From Manis javanica (lineage: Eukaryota; Chordata; Mammalia; Pholidota; Manidae): a stretch of 64,000 bases of DNA. Under the pieces are notes generated by a model. That model did not search any database. It was not told where the DNA came from and was given only the letters and a program-made list of their open reading frames with translations. A program made the translations under genes and the position numbers. The DNA is taken from the NCBI RefSeq assembly GCF_040802235.1, contig NC_133158.1, positions 35,220,001 to 35,284,000 of the forward strand, written 5' to 3'. This document shows positions 24,165 to 37,828 of this stretch, in pieces; the stretch's first letter is position 1, and each line of letters starts with the position of its first letter.

Positions 24165-25550
24165 ACCAAAATTTTTATACAACTTTATTGAGATTTATTT
24201 CACATATCTTAAAACCTACCAATTTAAAGTGTTTTTTTTTAGTGTTCCATAGAGATGTGCAATCATCACCACAATCTAATTTTAGAGTATTCTCATAGCC
24301 CCCAAAACAAGTCTCATGTCCATTAACAGTCACTTCCCATTTCTGCTGCCCCCAAACCTGCCCTCCAGCCCATGTACCTACTAATCTATTTTTTGCTTCT
24401 ATGGATTCACCTATTCTTGATATTTCAGATAAATGGAATCATACAATATGTGGCCTTTTGTGTCTGGCTTCTTTCACTCAGCACAATGCTTTCAAGATTC
24501 ACCTATGTTGTGGCATGCGTCAGGACTTCATTCAGTTTTGTGACTGAATAATATTCCATCATCTGGATAGACCATATTTGGTTTGCATTCATCAATTGGT
24601 GGAGAATCAGGTTGTTTCTACTTTTGCCTATTATGAGTGTGTGAAGATATGTGTTCATTTATGTTGGGTATATTCCTGGTAGTAGAATTGCTGGATCAAA
24701 TGGTAACTTTGTGTGTAACTTTTGAGGAACTGCAGAACTATTTTTCCAAAGTGGCTGCATCATTTTACATTCCCATCAACACCATGATGACCCACTCGGA
24801 ACCCCCAGCTTAGTTTATTATTCATAAAATAATATGAAAATCATTTTAAACTAAGCTCATTTGAGATTCAACAGATGCAGAAAGGGCCTTTTCAGAGCTT
24901 CCCTTATCTGAGTAAAAGCAGAAATTTCTGTAAGTGAGGCTGCCATAACTCTTTTCCCCAAGGGAATCTTATTGGCCAGAAAGTTAGACAAGATCACTTG
25001 TCTATTAGAGAAGCAAACATCACGAACTTTCACATCTCCTGTTGTTCCCCTAGAGACCCATTTGTCCTTCCCATAAAAGGTCTTTCTTCCATCTGCCCTT
25101 GTTAAGTTAGACATATAAGCTCCCATATTTAGCTGTTTAGAGTAATTTTTTGTGAACTCCACATACATAGGTAAATAAAAATCTGCCTTTTATCTTGCTA
25201 TCTAACTTTTGTCAGCTTAATTTACAAGCCCCGAAGCACTAACATAATAATAGGGCAGAGGAAAAGTTTCTCCTCCCCAACAGTTCCAATTACCCAATAT
25301 TTTCTCCAACACTTGTTAATGTCTACCTTTGTTGTTATAGTCCTCTTAGTAGATGTGAAATGGTGTCTTATTGTGGTTTTGATTTACATTTTCCTGATAC
25401 CTAATTATGTTGGACATCTTTCCATGCACTTATAGCCATTTGTATATCTTCAGAAAAATGCCTATTCAGGCACTATCTCCATTTTTTAATCGGGTTATTA
25501 TCTTTTTATCATTAAGTTGTAATCCAACAACTAAAAACAAATGAAATGTA
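24165..25550 (-). repeat. Ancient L1M, antisense, split by an LTR
   Basis: Landmarks before the interruption: 'tttattgagatttatttcac', 'gactgaataatattccatca', 'catcattttacattcccatc'. After it: 'cagttccaattacccaatat', 'ttctccaacacttgttaatg', 'tcttattgtggttttgattt'. The L1 resumes where it broke off, at the 'cccatcaac/gttccaatt' point. Confidence 0.85.
24788..25282 (+). mobile_element. Solo ERV1-type LTR inserted in the L1
   Basis: About 495 bp starting TGACCCACTCGG and ending CTCCCCAACA. It carries 'cccataaaagg' (TATA-like, near 25070), 'aataaaaatctgcctttta' (poly(A) region, near 25176) and a U5 with 'cttttgtcagcttaatttac'. This is the usual order of a gammaretrovirus-like LTR in + orientation. 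Near its 5' end an exact 11-bp inverted repeat (24807-24817 / 24847-24857) could form a stem-loop. Confidence 0.7.
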
Positions 25551-25559
25551 GAAGAAATG

Positions 25560-26425
25560 CTTAGAACTGTGCCTGGCATGTTAAACACTCAAAAAATGAA
25601 ATATGGAATAGAATAGAAAGTATCAGAGTGATCACTTGTAGGAAGGGTGGATATTATTTCATGGAACTCTGGTCCAGTCATACAAATGCATGTGTCAATT
25701 GTATTTCTTTCTGGGGATTGCTCTCAAAAAAGTTTAAATCCCATTATTCTAAGGTACATTCTTAAGAGATGAATTGCTAGGTCATAGAATAAGCCCCTAT
25801 CCAAGTTGACTTAATGTAGATCCAGCATCTCTCTCCATAAATCTGAAGTCCAAAAATCGGTAAAGACCACTTTTCCCATAAATTTGCAATGAAGTCCTTT
25901 CGCAGTGAAAACTGACCTAAAATGAGCTAAGACTGTTTAAAGTCTATATTTATCCTATTTAATGTGAATATTCATGTTCACTGCCAAAAAAAATCAATAC
26001 ATCCACAGTATGATGCTAGTCATGGGGATGGTAATGTAAAAGTGAGATCTTGTGCCCTTACCTTTCAAAGTGAAAAAAAATTTCCGGGACACATCTGGCC
26101 TCAAAGATTTTCAATAAGAGCTTGCAGAGAGAGAGATACTAAAAGCTTTCCAAATTGGCTGAACCAATTTACACTTCCGCCATCAGCATGAGAGAGTTTG
26201 TTTCCCTTCTTGTTTACCCAGGCTTGATATATGCAGACTTTAAAATTTTTTCCAGTCTGGTTAGTGAGACAAGAAATATTGTTGCTGTTTTAATTTGAAT
26301 TTCCCTGGTTGTTGAAAAGGATGAACCAGTTTTCTTATGTGTATTGGCCATTTGGATTTCCTCTTCTGGGAATAGTCTATTCATATGTCTGTCCATCTTT
26401 TCAGTGTTATTTTCTTAGGTTTCTA
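25560..26425 (-). repeat. L1/HAL1-type fragment, antisense, with an unassigned insert
   Basis: L1-like antisense text is visible at 25740-25790 ('agagatgaattgctaggtca') and again at 26130-26425 ('ttccaaattggctgaaccaa', 'ttttaatttgaatttccctg'). The 25795-26125 part is unrelated and may be an ancient DNA transposon. A MIR-like tail may precede it at 25555-25605. Confidence 0.55.
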
Positions 26426-26429
26426 CAAG

Positions 26430-28140
26430 CTGACTCCTATCCAGGTAATTTTTAACTTTCAGCTGGTGGAGAACTTGGATTAGTCCTCACAAATTTATCT
26501 TTGTTGTCCAAGATAATAGTGGTAGGAGAGACACTAAGAAATTTCAAATAAGGATGATTACTGCCTTTCTCATTTCTCTCCCCGTCCCTCCAACTGATTA
26601 AATTTTGAGCTCATAGGGGTTTCTAATGAATACAAAATGGTGAAACCTACATTTTTCAGTCAAGTCAGGTTATGACCTAAAGGACATTACAATTTGCAGC
26701 ATTCTAATGTATACCTTTGTGATGTTAGTGTTGAAAGATACTGTCAATAGCTGAGCTAAATCTACCTGGCTGATCAGTGAAATTATTAATTTAAGTAAGC
26801 CCGGCCATGGGCAGGGAGGGAGACTGGAACACATCACAGAAAGTCATCTTCCCTCTGACAGGAAGTTGTCTGCCCACTGACAGGAAGTGTCAGGTGGAGG
26901 GCAAACAATCTGAAAGCTGAGAGGCTGACAGGAGAAAAACTGTGGCCTCAACAAAATGGGAAATCATGGAAAACCTAATGTTCCTCTTGATGACTGTGTT
27001 CTGTGTTGGTGCATGAAATCAAAGTTTCCTAACATATATTTAGTTGCCTGGGTGAAAATTTATATTTATGTGTAATGTACTGTTGGTTTACACGTAATCT
27101 CTCATTCTGGGTGAAATGACTCTACTCAGAACAATGTAATTAGTAGCCTATTCTGGTCTCATCTTAATCAGAATAAATATTTACATTTGAGGAGTCTTTT
27201 GCTGTTACCAAATCTTTTTATATTAAATATATCCTTTGATATTTTAACACTCCCTGTGAAGTGGAAATGGTTGGTCTCATTTATTAGTCAAGAAAACTCA
27301 ACTCTAAGAAAGGAAGTGATTTTAATTCACCTAAGGGGCAGGTCTGAGGAATAGGGCAAGGGGATTAAATTGTACATATACATTGAACAGGGGCTACACA
27401 CTCAAAGGCCTATGGGGCTACAGTTAATGGAAATTATTAATAGTGGCTAGGAGTTTAATATGGAGTGAGGACTGGAAAAGTAGAGAGGTCACAAATCCTT
27501 TTAAAAGGTAGCTGCCACTGATCTTCCCAACATCATTGCCATGTGGGACTCTCGGCCTAGTGTTGCCAGAGCTTCTGATTTTTCAGCAGAAATTATAAAT
27601 CCAGATGTTATATAAAATGCCCTGATTTTTAAATGTTGCCAAACAATCCAAATTAAAGAACTCTGAAAAGGTGTTTTTCTGATGCTAAAAGGTGGGGAGC
27701 AGGGGACTAGTTGAGTGAATACTTCAATACATAGTTTTAACACTATCCTAAGCACTCTAGGATTAACCAAATCCTGGTCTTAACTCTACGAGGATCTCCA
27801 TAGTTAGAGATGAAAATGTAATGAAGTAAGTTTCTCAGGGCCGCAGAGCCAGGATCTGGCCAGCATTTGCAGGGGCATCAAAGTAAGTACCACCTAAAGG
27901 TGGGCAGTGGGTGTGGTCTGCTCTAGGTGCAGGCAGTAAGACAATGCACTGTCTGCAGAGAACTTTAAAACAGGAATAAAAGGGACTGAAGGTTGTCTGG
28001 TTTTTGTTATCACCAGGTATAGGCATTATTAAACAATGTCAGTGTGTATTTATTATTTATCACACAGTGATAAAATACACCAATCCCTGAGAAAACTTCT
28101 GCAGTCTAAGTTCTACAGAATTGCAATAGCTACTGTTAGA
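26430..28140. other. Repeat-poor intergenic stretch with paired ETS-like motifs
   Basis: I recognise no repeat for about 1.7 kb, unusual for this part of the window. CTGACAGGAAGT occurs twice, at 26855-26866 and 26877-26888, followed by an E-box CAGGTG at 26891-26896. It could be a distal regulatory element; nothing in the sequence proves it. Short frames (such as 27501-27770 on -) have no support. Confidence 0.35.
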
Positions 28141-28149
28141 GTTTTAAAA

Positions 28150-29215
28150 AATTCTTTGTGTGTGTGATACATACACAACAAATGTACCATCTTAACCGTT
28201 TTTAAGTGCAAAGTTTAATAGTTTGAAGTGTATTCACATTGTTTTGTGACTCATCTTCAGATGTTTTCTTCTTAAAAAACTGAAACTCTGTCCCCATTAA
28301 ACAGTAACACCTCCTCCTCCCTCTCACCAGCCCCTAACAACCCCATTCTACTTTCTGTCTCTATGAATTTACTCTAAGGACCTCATATAAGTGAAAGCAT
28401 ACAATATTTTTCTTTTTGTAACTGGCTTATTTCATGGCATTTCATAATGTCCTCAAGGTTTATCCATGTGGTGGCATGTATCAGAACTTACTTCCTTTTT
28501 AAGGCTGAATAATATTCCAATGTAAAGGTAGACTACATTTTGTTTATCTACTTACCCATCAGTGGACCCTTGTGTTGCTTTCCCTTTTGGCTGTTGTGAA
28601 CAGTGTTGCTATGAACATGAGTATACAGATGTCTCTTTAAGACCCTGCTTTCAATTGTTTTGAGTATCTACCCATACGTGGAATTGCTGGATCATATGAA
28701 ATTCTGTTTTTAACTTTTTGAGGAACTGCCATACTGTTTTCCACAGTAGCTGCACTGTTTCACACTCCCACTAGCAGCGAGAGCACAAGGGTTTCAGTTT
28801 CCCACCTCCTCACCAATACTTGTTCTCTGTTCTTTTCCTTTGTAGTAGCCATCCTAAACAGTATAAGGTGATATTTTATAGTTTTTCATTTGCATTTCCC
28901 TGATGATTAATGATGTTGAACATCTTTTCATATGCTTATTGACCATTTGTGTATTTTCTTTGGAGAAATGTCTATTCAAGTCCTTTGGCCATTTTTAAAT
29001 TGGGTTATTTTGTTGAGTTTGCAGGAGTTCTTTATATATTGTGGATGTTAACCCTTTATCAGTATATGATTTGCAAATATTTTACCCCATTCTGTGGGTT
29101 GCCTTTTCACTTGTTTACAGCCTCCTTGGATGTATGGAAGTTTTTAAGTTGGATGTAGTACAAATTACCTATTTTCGCTTTAGTTGCCTGTGCGTTTTTG
29201 AATTTTAATAACATA
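28150..29215 (-). repeat. Ancient L1M, antisense
   Basis: Starts with 3' UTR text ('gatacatacacaacaaatgt'), then ORF2 C-terminal text ('aaggctgaataatattccaa', 'gaattgctggatcatatgaa', 'gaggaactgccatactgttt') and further upstream ORF2 ('tggatgttaaccctttatca'). Confidence 0.88.
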
Positions 29216-30640
29216 TAAGGTCTCAAATAAGACATTTAAAAAACATGCTTAAATAAGCAATTTATTATACATGGATATTAATTCAGATAACTCCTAGTTA
29301 CAGTCTGCTCCTCATACACATGGATTTAGCTCATGTGTTTCCAGAATAAACTTGTAAGTTTTTGGAATCATTTGGGTTTGCTGACAGTTCTTGTCTCCAG
29401 CCCATATGGTATTACCCATTCCTATGTTTAAACTAGTTTCAAAGTAAACAGTGACAGTACAGTGATGATGAAGATAAAGAAAAACAACCTGAGTTACTCT
29501 GATTCAACCATTCCGTGTGACCACTTGTAATTATTTGGCCTAAATTTTAGAATGTGAAATAGTGTGTGACCTGCAAGGGGTAATATTTTTGTTGGCTAAG
29601 TGCAAGTCTTACCTTATATTTGAACTATTTTACTGAATTTGCATATTAGCTTAAAAATGGAAAAAAATGTTTTAATCGTTATTCTTATTTATTATTTAAT
29701 GGCCAGTATACGCTAATGTTATTCACTATTGCAAAAGCCCAGTATGTAAATATACATTTTTAAAAAATACGTAGATGTAATTAAAAAGTATCAATCCACC
29801 ACCTACCCCTTTTTGGCTGTAATATTTATTATTATAATTATAATTATTGTTATTATTGTGTTTTTTGCTGACTTGCTTATATTTACAAAGTTCAATAAAA
29901 CAATGAAAGAGTTATTTTTCACAACCATGATTATGTTATATTTAATGTTTATTACCCAAATACTTTGTCTTATAAAAGAAGAGTGTTAAAAAATGATCTT
30001 CCCAGGAGTCAGACAGCCTAGGTGCACTAATGGAAGAATGAAATATCCAGGCGTGTGCAGGCTGGAGGAGCAGGTATGGGAGGTACAAGTCAGGGCTGAC
30101 ACTGTGCATTAACGGACACTGTGGAGGGCCTGAGGACCATACGGAGGAGGAGTTCGGACTCTCTCTCAAAGGCATCTGGGAGTCTTGGAGGACGAGCCAG
30201 GCAAGGGGTGTGCTAGGATCTGTGTTGATCACTCTGGCACCAATGTGGAGCTGCCTGGATGGCTGGAAAGGTCCCAGAAGCCAGGAGTGGGACCTGTCCT
30301 CCTCCAGTTTTGTGGCCTGGAGATGTCTGAGGACTCCCTTGGTGTCCATCCAGGGCTGCAGTGTCAGGCTTAGCCCACTGGGACAAACACACATTTGCCT
30401 CAGCTTCTGCTTATTCTGCAGCCACTGTTCCACAGCACCGCCTATGGGGACAAAGGGAGTGGGCAGGTGAAGATGAAGGGGTCCCTCAGCCCGTGGGAAG
30501 CTAACTGACTGAAGCAAATGCTCACTGATCCTGGCAGAGGAGGAATGTGGCAAATGTGAGAAAACCGTGAGAGTAAATGCACAAACAGAAATCGGATCCC
30601 ACAGGCAGGCAGCATGTCTGGGCATTCAAGAAGCAGCAAT
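29216..30640. other. AT-rich intergenic stretch followed by a long minus-strand open frame
   Basis: 29216-29940 is AT-rich with an AT simple-repeat run near 29820-29865. From 29942 to 30625 the minus strand is open for 227 codons, the longest frame in the window. The protein has no recognised domain, no coiled coil or membrane segment that stands out, and no splice or promoter context. I regard it as a chance frame or old repeat and do not call a gene. Confidence 0.35.
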
Positions 30641-30649
30641 TTCTGTAAT

Positions 30650-30975
30650 TAAATGGCGCCGCTGTCTTACACGTGAAGTTTTAGAAAGCGTTTGGCAAAG
30701 GCTGAGGCCATTCCAATGTTCCTTCTCTGTCTCTTATTTTTTATTTTCCCAAGCACCAAGGTTTCCAGCTCAGATAAGTTGTGGAAGGTTCGCTTTGGGC
30801 CCTTCTTTCCCACATTTCTGGGGACCGTGACCAAACCTAGCGGCAGACATGCGCAGCAGGGCGACCACGGCCGCCGTGGCGGTGCCTGCAAGCGTGTGGC
30901 ACGGGGAACGCGGGACTCAGCGGGAGGGGCTCAGCGACACAAACTTTTACTCCAGAGGTAAAGTGACAGCGTAGA
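30650..30975 (+). promoter_or_regulatory. Small CpG-dense patch about 3.9 kb upstream of NUP210 exon 1
   Basis: About 15 CpGs fall within 30820-30950, far above the surrounding intergenic level, ending near a donor-like 'agaggtaaagtg' at 30954-30965. An open frame at 30692-30961 starts with a hydrophobic, signal-peptide-like stretch (IPMFLLCLLFFIFP) but has no known homology I can name. It could be a minor promoter or non-coding first exon; this is speculative. Confidence 0.3.
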
Positions 30976-31129
30976 ACTTTCAAGGGAGAAGGAGAGATGG
31001 AGGGGAAACTTAGAGATCAAAAGCTCATTTCATCCAATTACAACATTTGAACCTTACTTGGATCCTAGTTCTTAAAACCCAAACTGTAAAGAAAACATTG
31101 TGACCTTTATGCGACAGTTGGAAATTCGA

Positions 31130-31435
31130 ACTTGGACTGCCTTTTATGACTGAGGAATTGCTGGTTTTTTAGATGTGATAATAGTACTGTGATTATAGTG
31201 TACATATAAAGGGTCCTTACCTTTTAGATTAACACACAGGGAAATACAGACGAAATGATCGAATGCCTTGGATTTGTTGCAAAATGGTACGGGATGAACT
31301 GGGGCTGGCTGTAGAAGGAGCTGGCCTGGCGGTGGATTGTGGTCCTGGAACTAGGTGGCCAAGGGGCTTCATTATACTATTCTATCCACTGTTGTGGATG
31401 TTTGAGGTTCTCCATTGTAAGAACTTAACATATTT
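31130..31435 (+). repeat. L1M-type 3' UTR fragment, sense
   Basis: Text such as 'gatgtgataatagtactgtg', 'gggtccttaccttttagatt' and 'ggggcttcattatactattc' followed by 'tgtttgaggttctccattgt' matches the L1MA/L1MB 3' UTR pattern. Confidence 0.7.
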
Positions 31436-31439
31436 TGTT

Positions 31440-32285
31440 ACAAAAAGATGGTATATAGGCTCTAACATGACAACATCCCACTTGGAAAGTGACTTTCCTT
31501 TTAAATCCTCTTCTACCCTTGTCCCCTCAAGGAGGAAGTCACCTTGATTGAGTGGGTGCTGTCTTTGATATTGTCTAGTGTTTGGCATCTCCCCACTGAA
31601 CAGGGGGAGCAGGCCTTGGACTCTGAGCCTTTGGCAGGGAACAGTATCTATTTGTAACTTGATGGCATCCCTTTGTTTTGTTGTATTTATTTTTTGGCTA
31701 TTTCTTTAGCAATTGATACTGGTTTTTTGTTTATAGAAGTGACAGTTTTCTTCTGAAATAAATATATATAAACCTTTCCATTTAAAGATGAATAGGAAAT
31801 AGTACAGGTAGTACTCAGATATTTTTTTTGGGGTGGTAGGAGATGACAGAAGTCTGGGAACACTGGTGCTAGCAAGTATCTCAGGGACCCTATGGGGTCC
31901 CTTCCATATCTGAGGGTCTTCTCTATGTCTTTGGCAAGATGGTCTGCTTAGGCCCGCAGTCTCCTTGAATTTCAGATAAAGCACTTGATGCCCAGAGAAG
32001 GGGGCCCAATAGCAGGGAGCAGAAATGGACCACACAGAGAAGGTGGCTGGTGAGGCCCAGACACTATCCATTACCAGTTTCATAGGCAACTGAAATGGTG
32101 TGTGTGTGGGGGGCGGGGGGCAAGTTTAAAGACAATGTAAAGGGGAAAATCATAAATGGAAAATGTTTTATCCAACATTTAGTTGTTTCCCATTGGTTGT
32201 TTTCCTGACTATCTCAAATTAAGCATACAGGTGGTCAGCAAGCTGTTTCTACCCATATTATTTCAGTAGGCTTGTTTGTGTAATT
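31440..32285. other. Intergenic, nothing recognised
   Basis: A G-rich run near 32100-32122. Short frames only. Confidence 0.35.
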
Positions 32286-32289
32286 AAAC

Positions 32290-32725
32290 TTTTTTTATTT
32301 TAAAGATGATTGTTGATGTACATGAGTTGTAAGAAGTAATGCAGACATAGCCCATGCACCCTTTACCCACGTCCCCCATGGGTAACAAATTGCAAAACCA
32401 TAGGACAATATTGCGACTAGGAAATGGGCATAGATACAGTCAAGGTAGAGAACATTTCAATCACCACAAGGATTTCTTCTGTTGTCCTTTGATAGCCAAA
32501 TCTCCCCACACCCTCTCCTGGCCTGGTCCTTACCTCGGGCAATCAATATTGTTTGGTATGGATGAACCAGAGTCTGTTTAACCACCACCCATGGAAAGAC
32601 CTCTGTGCTTTTTCCAGTTTGGGGTTATTACAAATAAAGTTGCTATGAACATTTTATGTACAGGTTTTTATGTGAACATGAGTTTTCCTTTTTTGGGATA
32701 AATATCCAAGAATGTATATGTTTGT
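32290..32725 (-). repeat. Ancient L1 fragment, antisense
   Basis: Reverse-complemented L1 3' text: 'ttattttaaagatgattgtt', 'cagtttggggttattacaaa', 'gttgctatgaacattttatg'. Diverged. Confidence 0.65.
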
Positions 32726-34200
32726 TTTTAATGAATTAATTGCCATATTTTCCAATTAAGATGTTTCACTTAAAGGTCTGTGTTCTTGATTTCTCCTCAA
32801 TAATCAGAATGTCTGGAAGGATGGGTCCACAGTGACTTATGACCCCTTTGGACCAGGGTACCTCAGCCCCCAATGCCCTGACCCATTTATTTATTCATTT
32901 GCCTGCTTGGCAAGACTACTGGTTTGCCAGTTTAAGTGGGTAGAATCAGAACATGAATTATATCTTAATTTTTAAATATATACATGCATATGCATAAGAT
33001 TTCCCTGGAAGTGTACTCAAGAAGAAATTACTGGTTGCCTATGGGGGTGGGGGTATTGGGTGATGGTACAGTGAGGGGTAATCACTTTTATTCTTTTACT
33101 ATGAGCCCTTTTGAGCCTTTATAGTTTAAGGCATCTGACTATGTTATTTGAAAATGAATCAATAAAATGCGCAAACAAATATACTAAGATTTCCTCACAG
33201 ATGCCTCCTCTGGGGCTGCTCTTTCTAGACACTCTTCTGTTTCTTCAGAGAAGAGAACCCATTGGAATTCCCCCTCCCCGACAGCACCTTGTTCTACCCA
33301 GGGAACCCCCCCTCCTCCAGCTCTGGGATCCATAGAGATTTCTCCTAATGCAGACATTGCCTGGTCTGGGGCCTACAGGCTTTGAAGGTGACCCCCAAAC
33401 ACCCTTTATCACCATCCAAAAGCCCCTGACCCCTGAGCGGCAAACTCAAACCCATTTGGGCCTCTCTAAAGCCCAGGGAGGTGTCTATGCCCAGCCCAGG
33501 GGCCACCTCCTCCAAGAAGCCTTCCCAGCCTGTCCTTCCTTGTCAGGCAGTAGCATCAGTGTGCCTTTCTGGTTACAATTCAGTGCACACTTCTGGAACC
33601 CTTATACAACCTCCTCGCCCCTTTCCTATCCTCCTACTGAGCTGGGCCCTCCCTGCAACAGATGAACATTTCATCTGGTGCATGTTTGTGCCTGTTGAGA
33701 CTCCCTCCCCCGTGAAATGGACGACAAAGACAAACCAGGGAGCACAAAATGCAGACAGAATTTAAGGTCTAAGGTTTCTGTGTGTAGATGAATGCAGTGA
33801 TGCTCAGCGTTCTCTGTCTTGCGGGAGCTGGCGAGGGTGCAGGGGTAGAGTGTGCTCTGGCAGTGTGGGTGCTCTAAATGTGCCCTTTGGGTGACTTCCC
33901 TACGGCTTCGGAAGACAGTGGGTGCAGCGCAGAGAACAAGAGCTTTGGGACCTGAAAGCCCCAGCGCTACTCTCCTCAGTTGAGTGATCGTCAGGCCGCT
34001 CAGTCGCTGTTTTCTCCTTCAGAAATGATCACAACGACATCTGGCAAAGCTGTGAGGAGGTTAAAGGGGGAGGAAGTACATATCCGGCCCTTGGCGGAGC
34101 CCAGGGTCGTTCTTCTGGAGCAGGATGGGGCGCATCTTGGCGCCCCTCATGCTAGATTTCCTGGGTGCCTGTCCCTTCGGGTGTTGATGGTCAGTTTCCC
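32726..34200. other. NUP210 upstream flank; L2 fragment near 33490-33640
   Basis: The stretch with 'ggccacctcctccaagaagc' and 'cttcccagcctgtccttcct' is a sense L2. The rest is unique-looking and rises in GC content toward the CpG island. No exon of a neighbouring gene is recognised. Confidence 0.45.
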
Positions 34201-34204
34201 TGAC

Positions 34205-35330
<1,126 letters not shown>

Positions 35331-37365
35331 TCTGGAGAAGCGGGCCCCAGCTCCTACTTGAGGGAGCAGGCCAGTGCTCAGGGGCCCCCGCGAAGGCCCG
35401 ACCTGGGAAGGGGGGCTTCAGGACTCCTCTCTTAGGGACAGGAATGCGCCGGAGCTGCTGGGCCAGGAATGGGGGGCCACGTGGTCCTACCCTTCTTGTT
35501 CAGGGCTCCAGGGAGGAGGTGGTCAAGGCCCTGCAAATATCTAGTCTGGAGAAGTAGGTTTCTTGAGTTTGTCCAGTGACGGAGAGCTCATCCCAGGCGC
35601 CAGAGTGGTGTGGGAATTGTGTTTATGCAGAAGTGTGGGAGTCGAATCGTATTCCTTCATAAACCTGTGATGAAAGGTCTTTCGGAGGAAACGCGAGGGA
35701 TCCATTTTACAGATGAGAAATGAGACACTAGAGAATTGTTGGTGGTTCACCCCCAGGTTGCCCACGGAGTGGGGATAGCTTTGGTGTTCAAAACTCAAGT
35801 CTTTTTGACACCTCTTTTCCTGACTTCCTGGGGGCATCTGCATTCATTGTGGGGAATGTGACCTGGAAAACCCCAAAAACTAATGACGCTAGAGCCTGTT
35901 TGCCACCTCCATCCCCTCTGCCTCCCAGCCCAGACTGGGAAACCTGGCTACACTCTTGGCTGGGTAGGGCATGGGGTCTCATCCTGCAGACAGAGAAGGA
36001 TGCACTGGGTAGAAACAGCCCAGGGTGTGACCCCACCCACACCTCACTGCCCAGATCTTGCTAGAGATGCAAAGAAGGAAGTGGTCCCCTGTCCCCTGCT
36101 TCCTCCCTGATACCCTTTTGCTCTTCCCTTTCCTTACCTGTAACTGGGCTGGGTCAGTGTTAAGGCTTAAGGTGTGGTGACATTACAGAGGACCAAATGT
36201 GTGCGTGTGTATGTTTTAAGTTTGTTTGGATATTAGTCTCTGCATATATGCAGGTATGGTGTTCAGAGCAGCCTTCTTCATTACTTGTAACTACATATAA
36301 CTTTATTTTCTGAAAGTGCCTCCTGAAATAAGGCCGTGCTATGTCAGCTAACTCCATATTGGATTTAGTGCCTTAGGTGCCTGGAGGGTCTTCTTTCTGG
36401 CTCTATAGCAGAGGCTTTCAGTTTTCCATATCCTTGACTACAGCCTTGTCTTGCATGTGAAAGAGAGCTGTTAGTCCATACTTTGGAGGCGATACATGTT
36501 CGTCCTGGTTGTAGTTGTCTGTTCTCCTGATATATGGATAAGAAAGAGAAAGCTGGTTATTAAAAACGTCTGGCTTCAAATGAATCCCTTTGGATGTATT
36601 TGTATGCTACTTCCTCTGAGACTCAATTGCTGTAGTTTTTTCCTGAAGTAACAACCTGCTTTTCCCCTTTTCTTGTCTGAGAGGAGCTGATGGATTTTAA
36701 TTGACTTTTGTAGCTTCTTAGGAGGAAGGGAGAAAAAATTCCTAATCTCTGATGCATCAGAGACATGCTAAGTACTTCAAAACTTGTTTGGCGTCTGATC
36801 CATAGTTTTACTGCAAATGTGTGACTGCTTATGTAAGTGTCTTCTCAGAGGTGTTTGGTGGTTGTGATTTCTCCCTTAACTTCACAGGTAAGTCTTCCAT
36901 CAATCAGACATTAAAAATGTTTTCTTTATTTTTAGTCATGCTGTTCTTAGTATAGCCAGCTTCTGGCTTTTGAAGAATCTCCTCTGGAGATTTTTTAAGT
37001 GTTGGCATGCAAACAAGCTATATATCTGCAGTCTTCTAAACCTGGGAGGAAAATATCCTCTTCATCCAAGGAGTTCATTATTAAATCTCTGAGATGAAGA
37101 ACAAAGAAAATTAAAACTCTCCTGGATCTTGGGGGAGTTTTTGCTCATCCTTTGAATTTTCAGCCAGGCTCCGAAGTTTACTGAAATCACCACATAACCT
37201 GAGCCAATGGCTCCTGGCTTACTTTTCCTATTTCTTGATTTTAAAGCATCAAATAATCAGACAATTGTAGGGCCAGAGAAACTGTAGAGAGCATCTAAAC
37301 TGCCCACATTTCTGTCTGAGCCTCAGAGAGAGAAGTTTTCTATGAGATGGCCTGTAAGTATAGAG

Positions 37366-37810
37366 AGTCCCCAGCTCATGATGATTTGGCTTACGATTTT
37401 TCGACTTCGTGGTGGTGTGCAAGCAATATGCATTCAGTAGAAACTGTACTTTGAATTTTGAACTGTGATCATTTCCTGGGCTAGTGATATGTGATATGTG
37501 ATTCTGGGCAGGGGCAGTGAGCACAGGTCCTCATCAGCCACGTGATCAGGAGGATGAACAACCAATAACCCTTATAACCATTCTGTCTGCACACAACCAT
37601 TCTGTTGTCTTACTTTCAGTACAGTAGTTGTAAATTGCATGAGCTATTCAACACTTTATTATAAAATAGACTTTGTGTTAGATGATCTTTCCCAACTGTA
37701 AGCTAATACAAGTGTTCTGAGCACCTTTGAGGTAGGCCAGGCTAAACTATGATGTTCTGTAGGTTAGCTGTATTTGATGCATTTGTTACTTTCAGATATT
37801 TCAACTGTGA
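37366..37810 (+). repeat. Tigger-type DNA transposon remnant (copy 1)
   Basis: Starts 'agtccccagctcatgatgat' and continues through 'ggcttacgatttttcgactt' and 'tatgcattcagtagaaactg' to 'aacactttattataaaatag'. This is the order seen in an ancient non-autonomous Tigger/MER44-type element. Its last 260 bases form one arm of the inverted repeat with 38244-38522. Confidence 0.7.
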
Positions 37811-37828
37811 TAGTCTCTGAGTTGAGCA
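37550..37828 (+). repeat. Long inverted repeat, arm 1
   Basis: This 279-bp segment is the reverse complement of 38244-38522 at roughly 94% identity by hand alignment (about 18 differences, including a few small indels), separated by a 415-bp unrelated spacer. The arm runs past the Tigger-like part into 'gtctctgagttgag', and the other arm shares that same junction. Confidence 0.9.
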
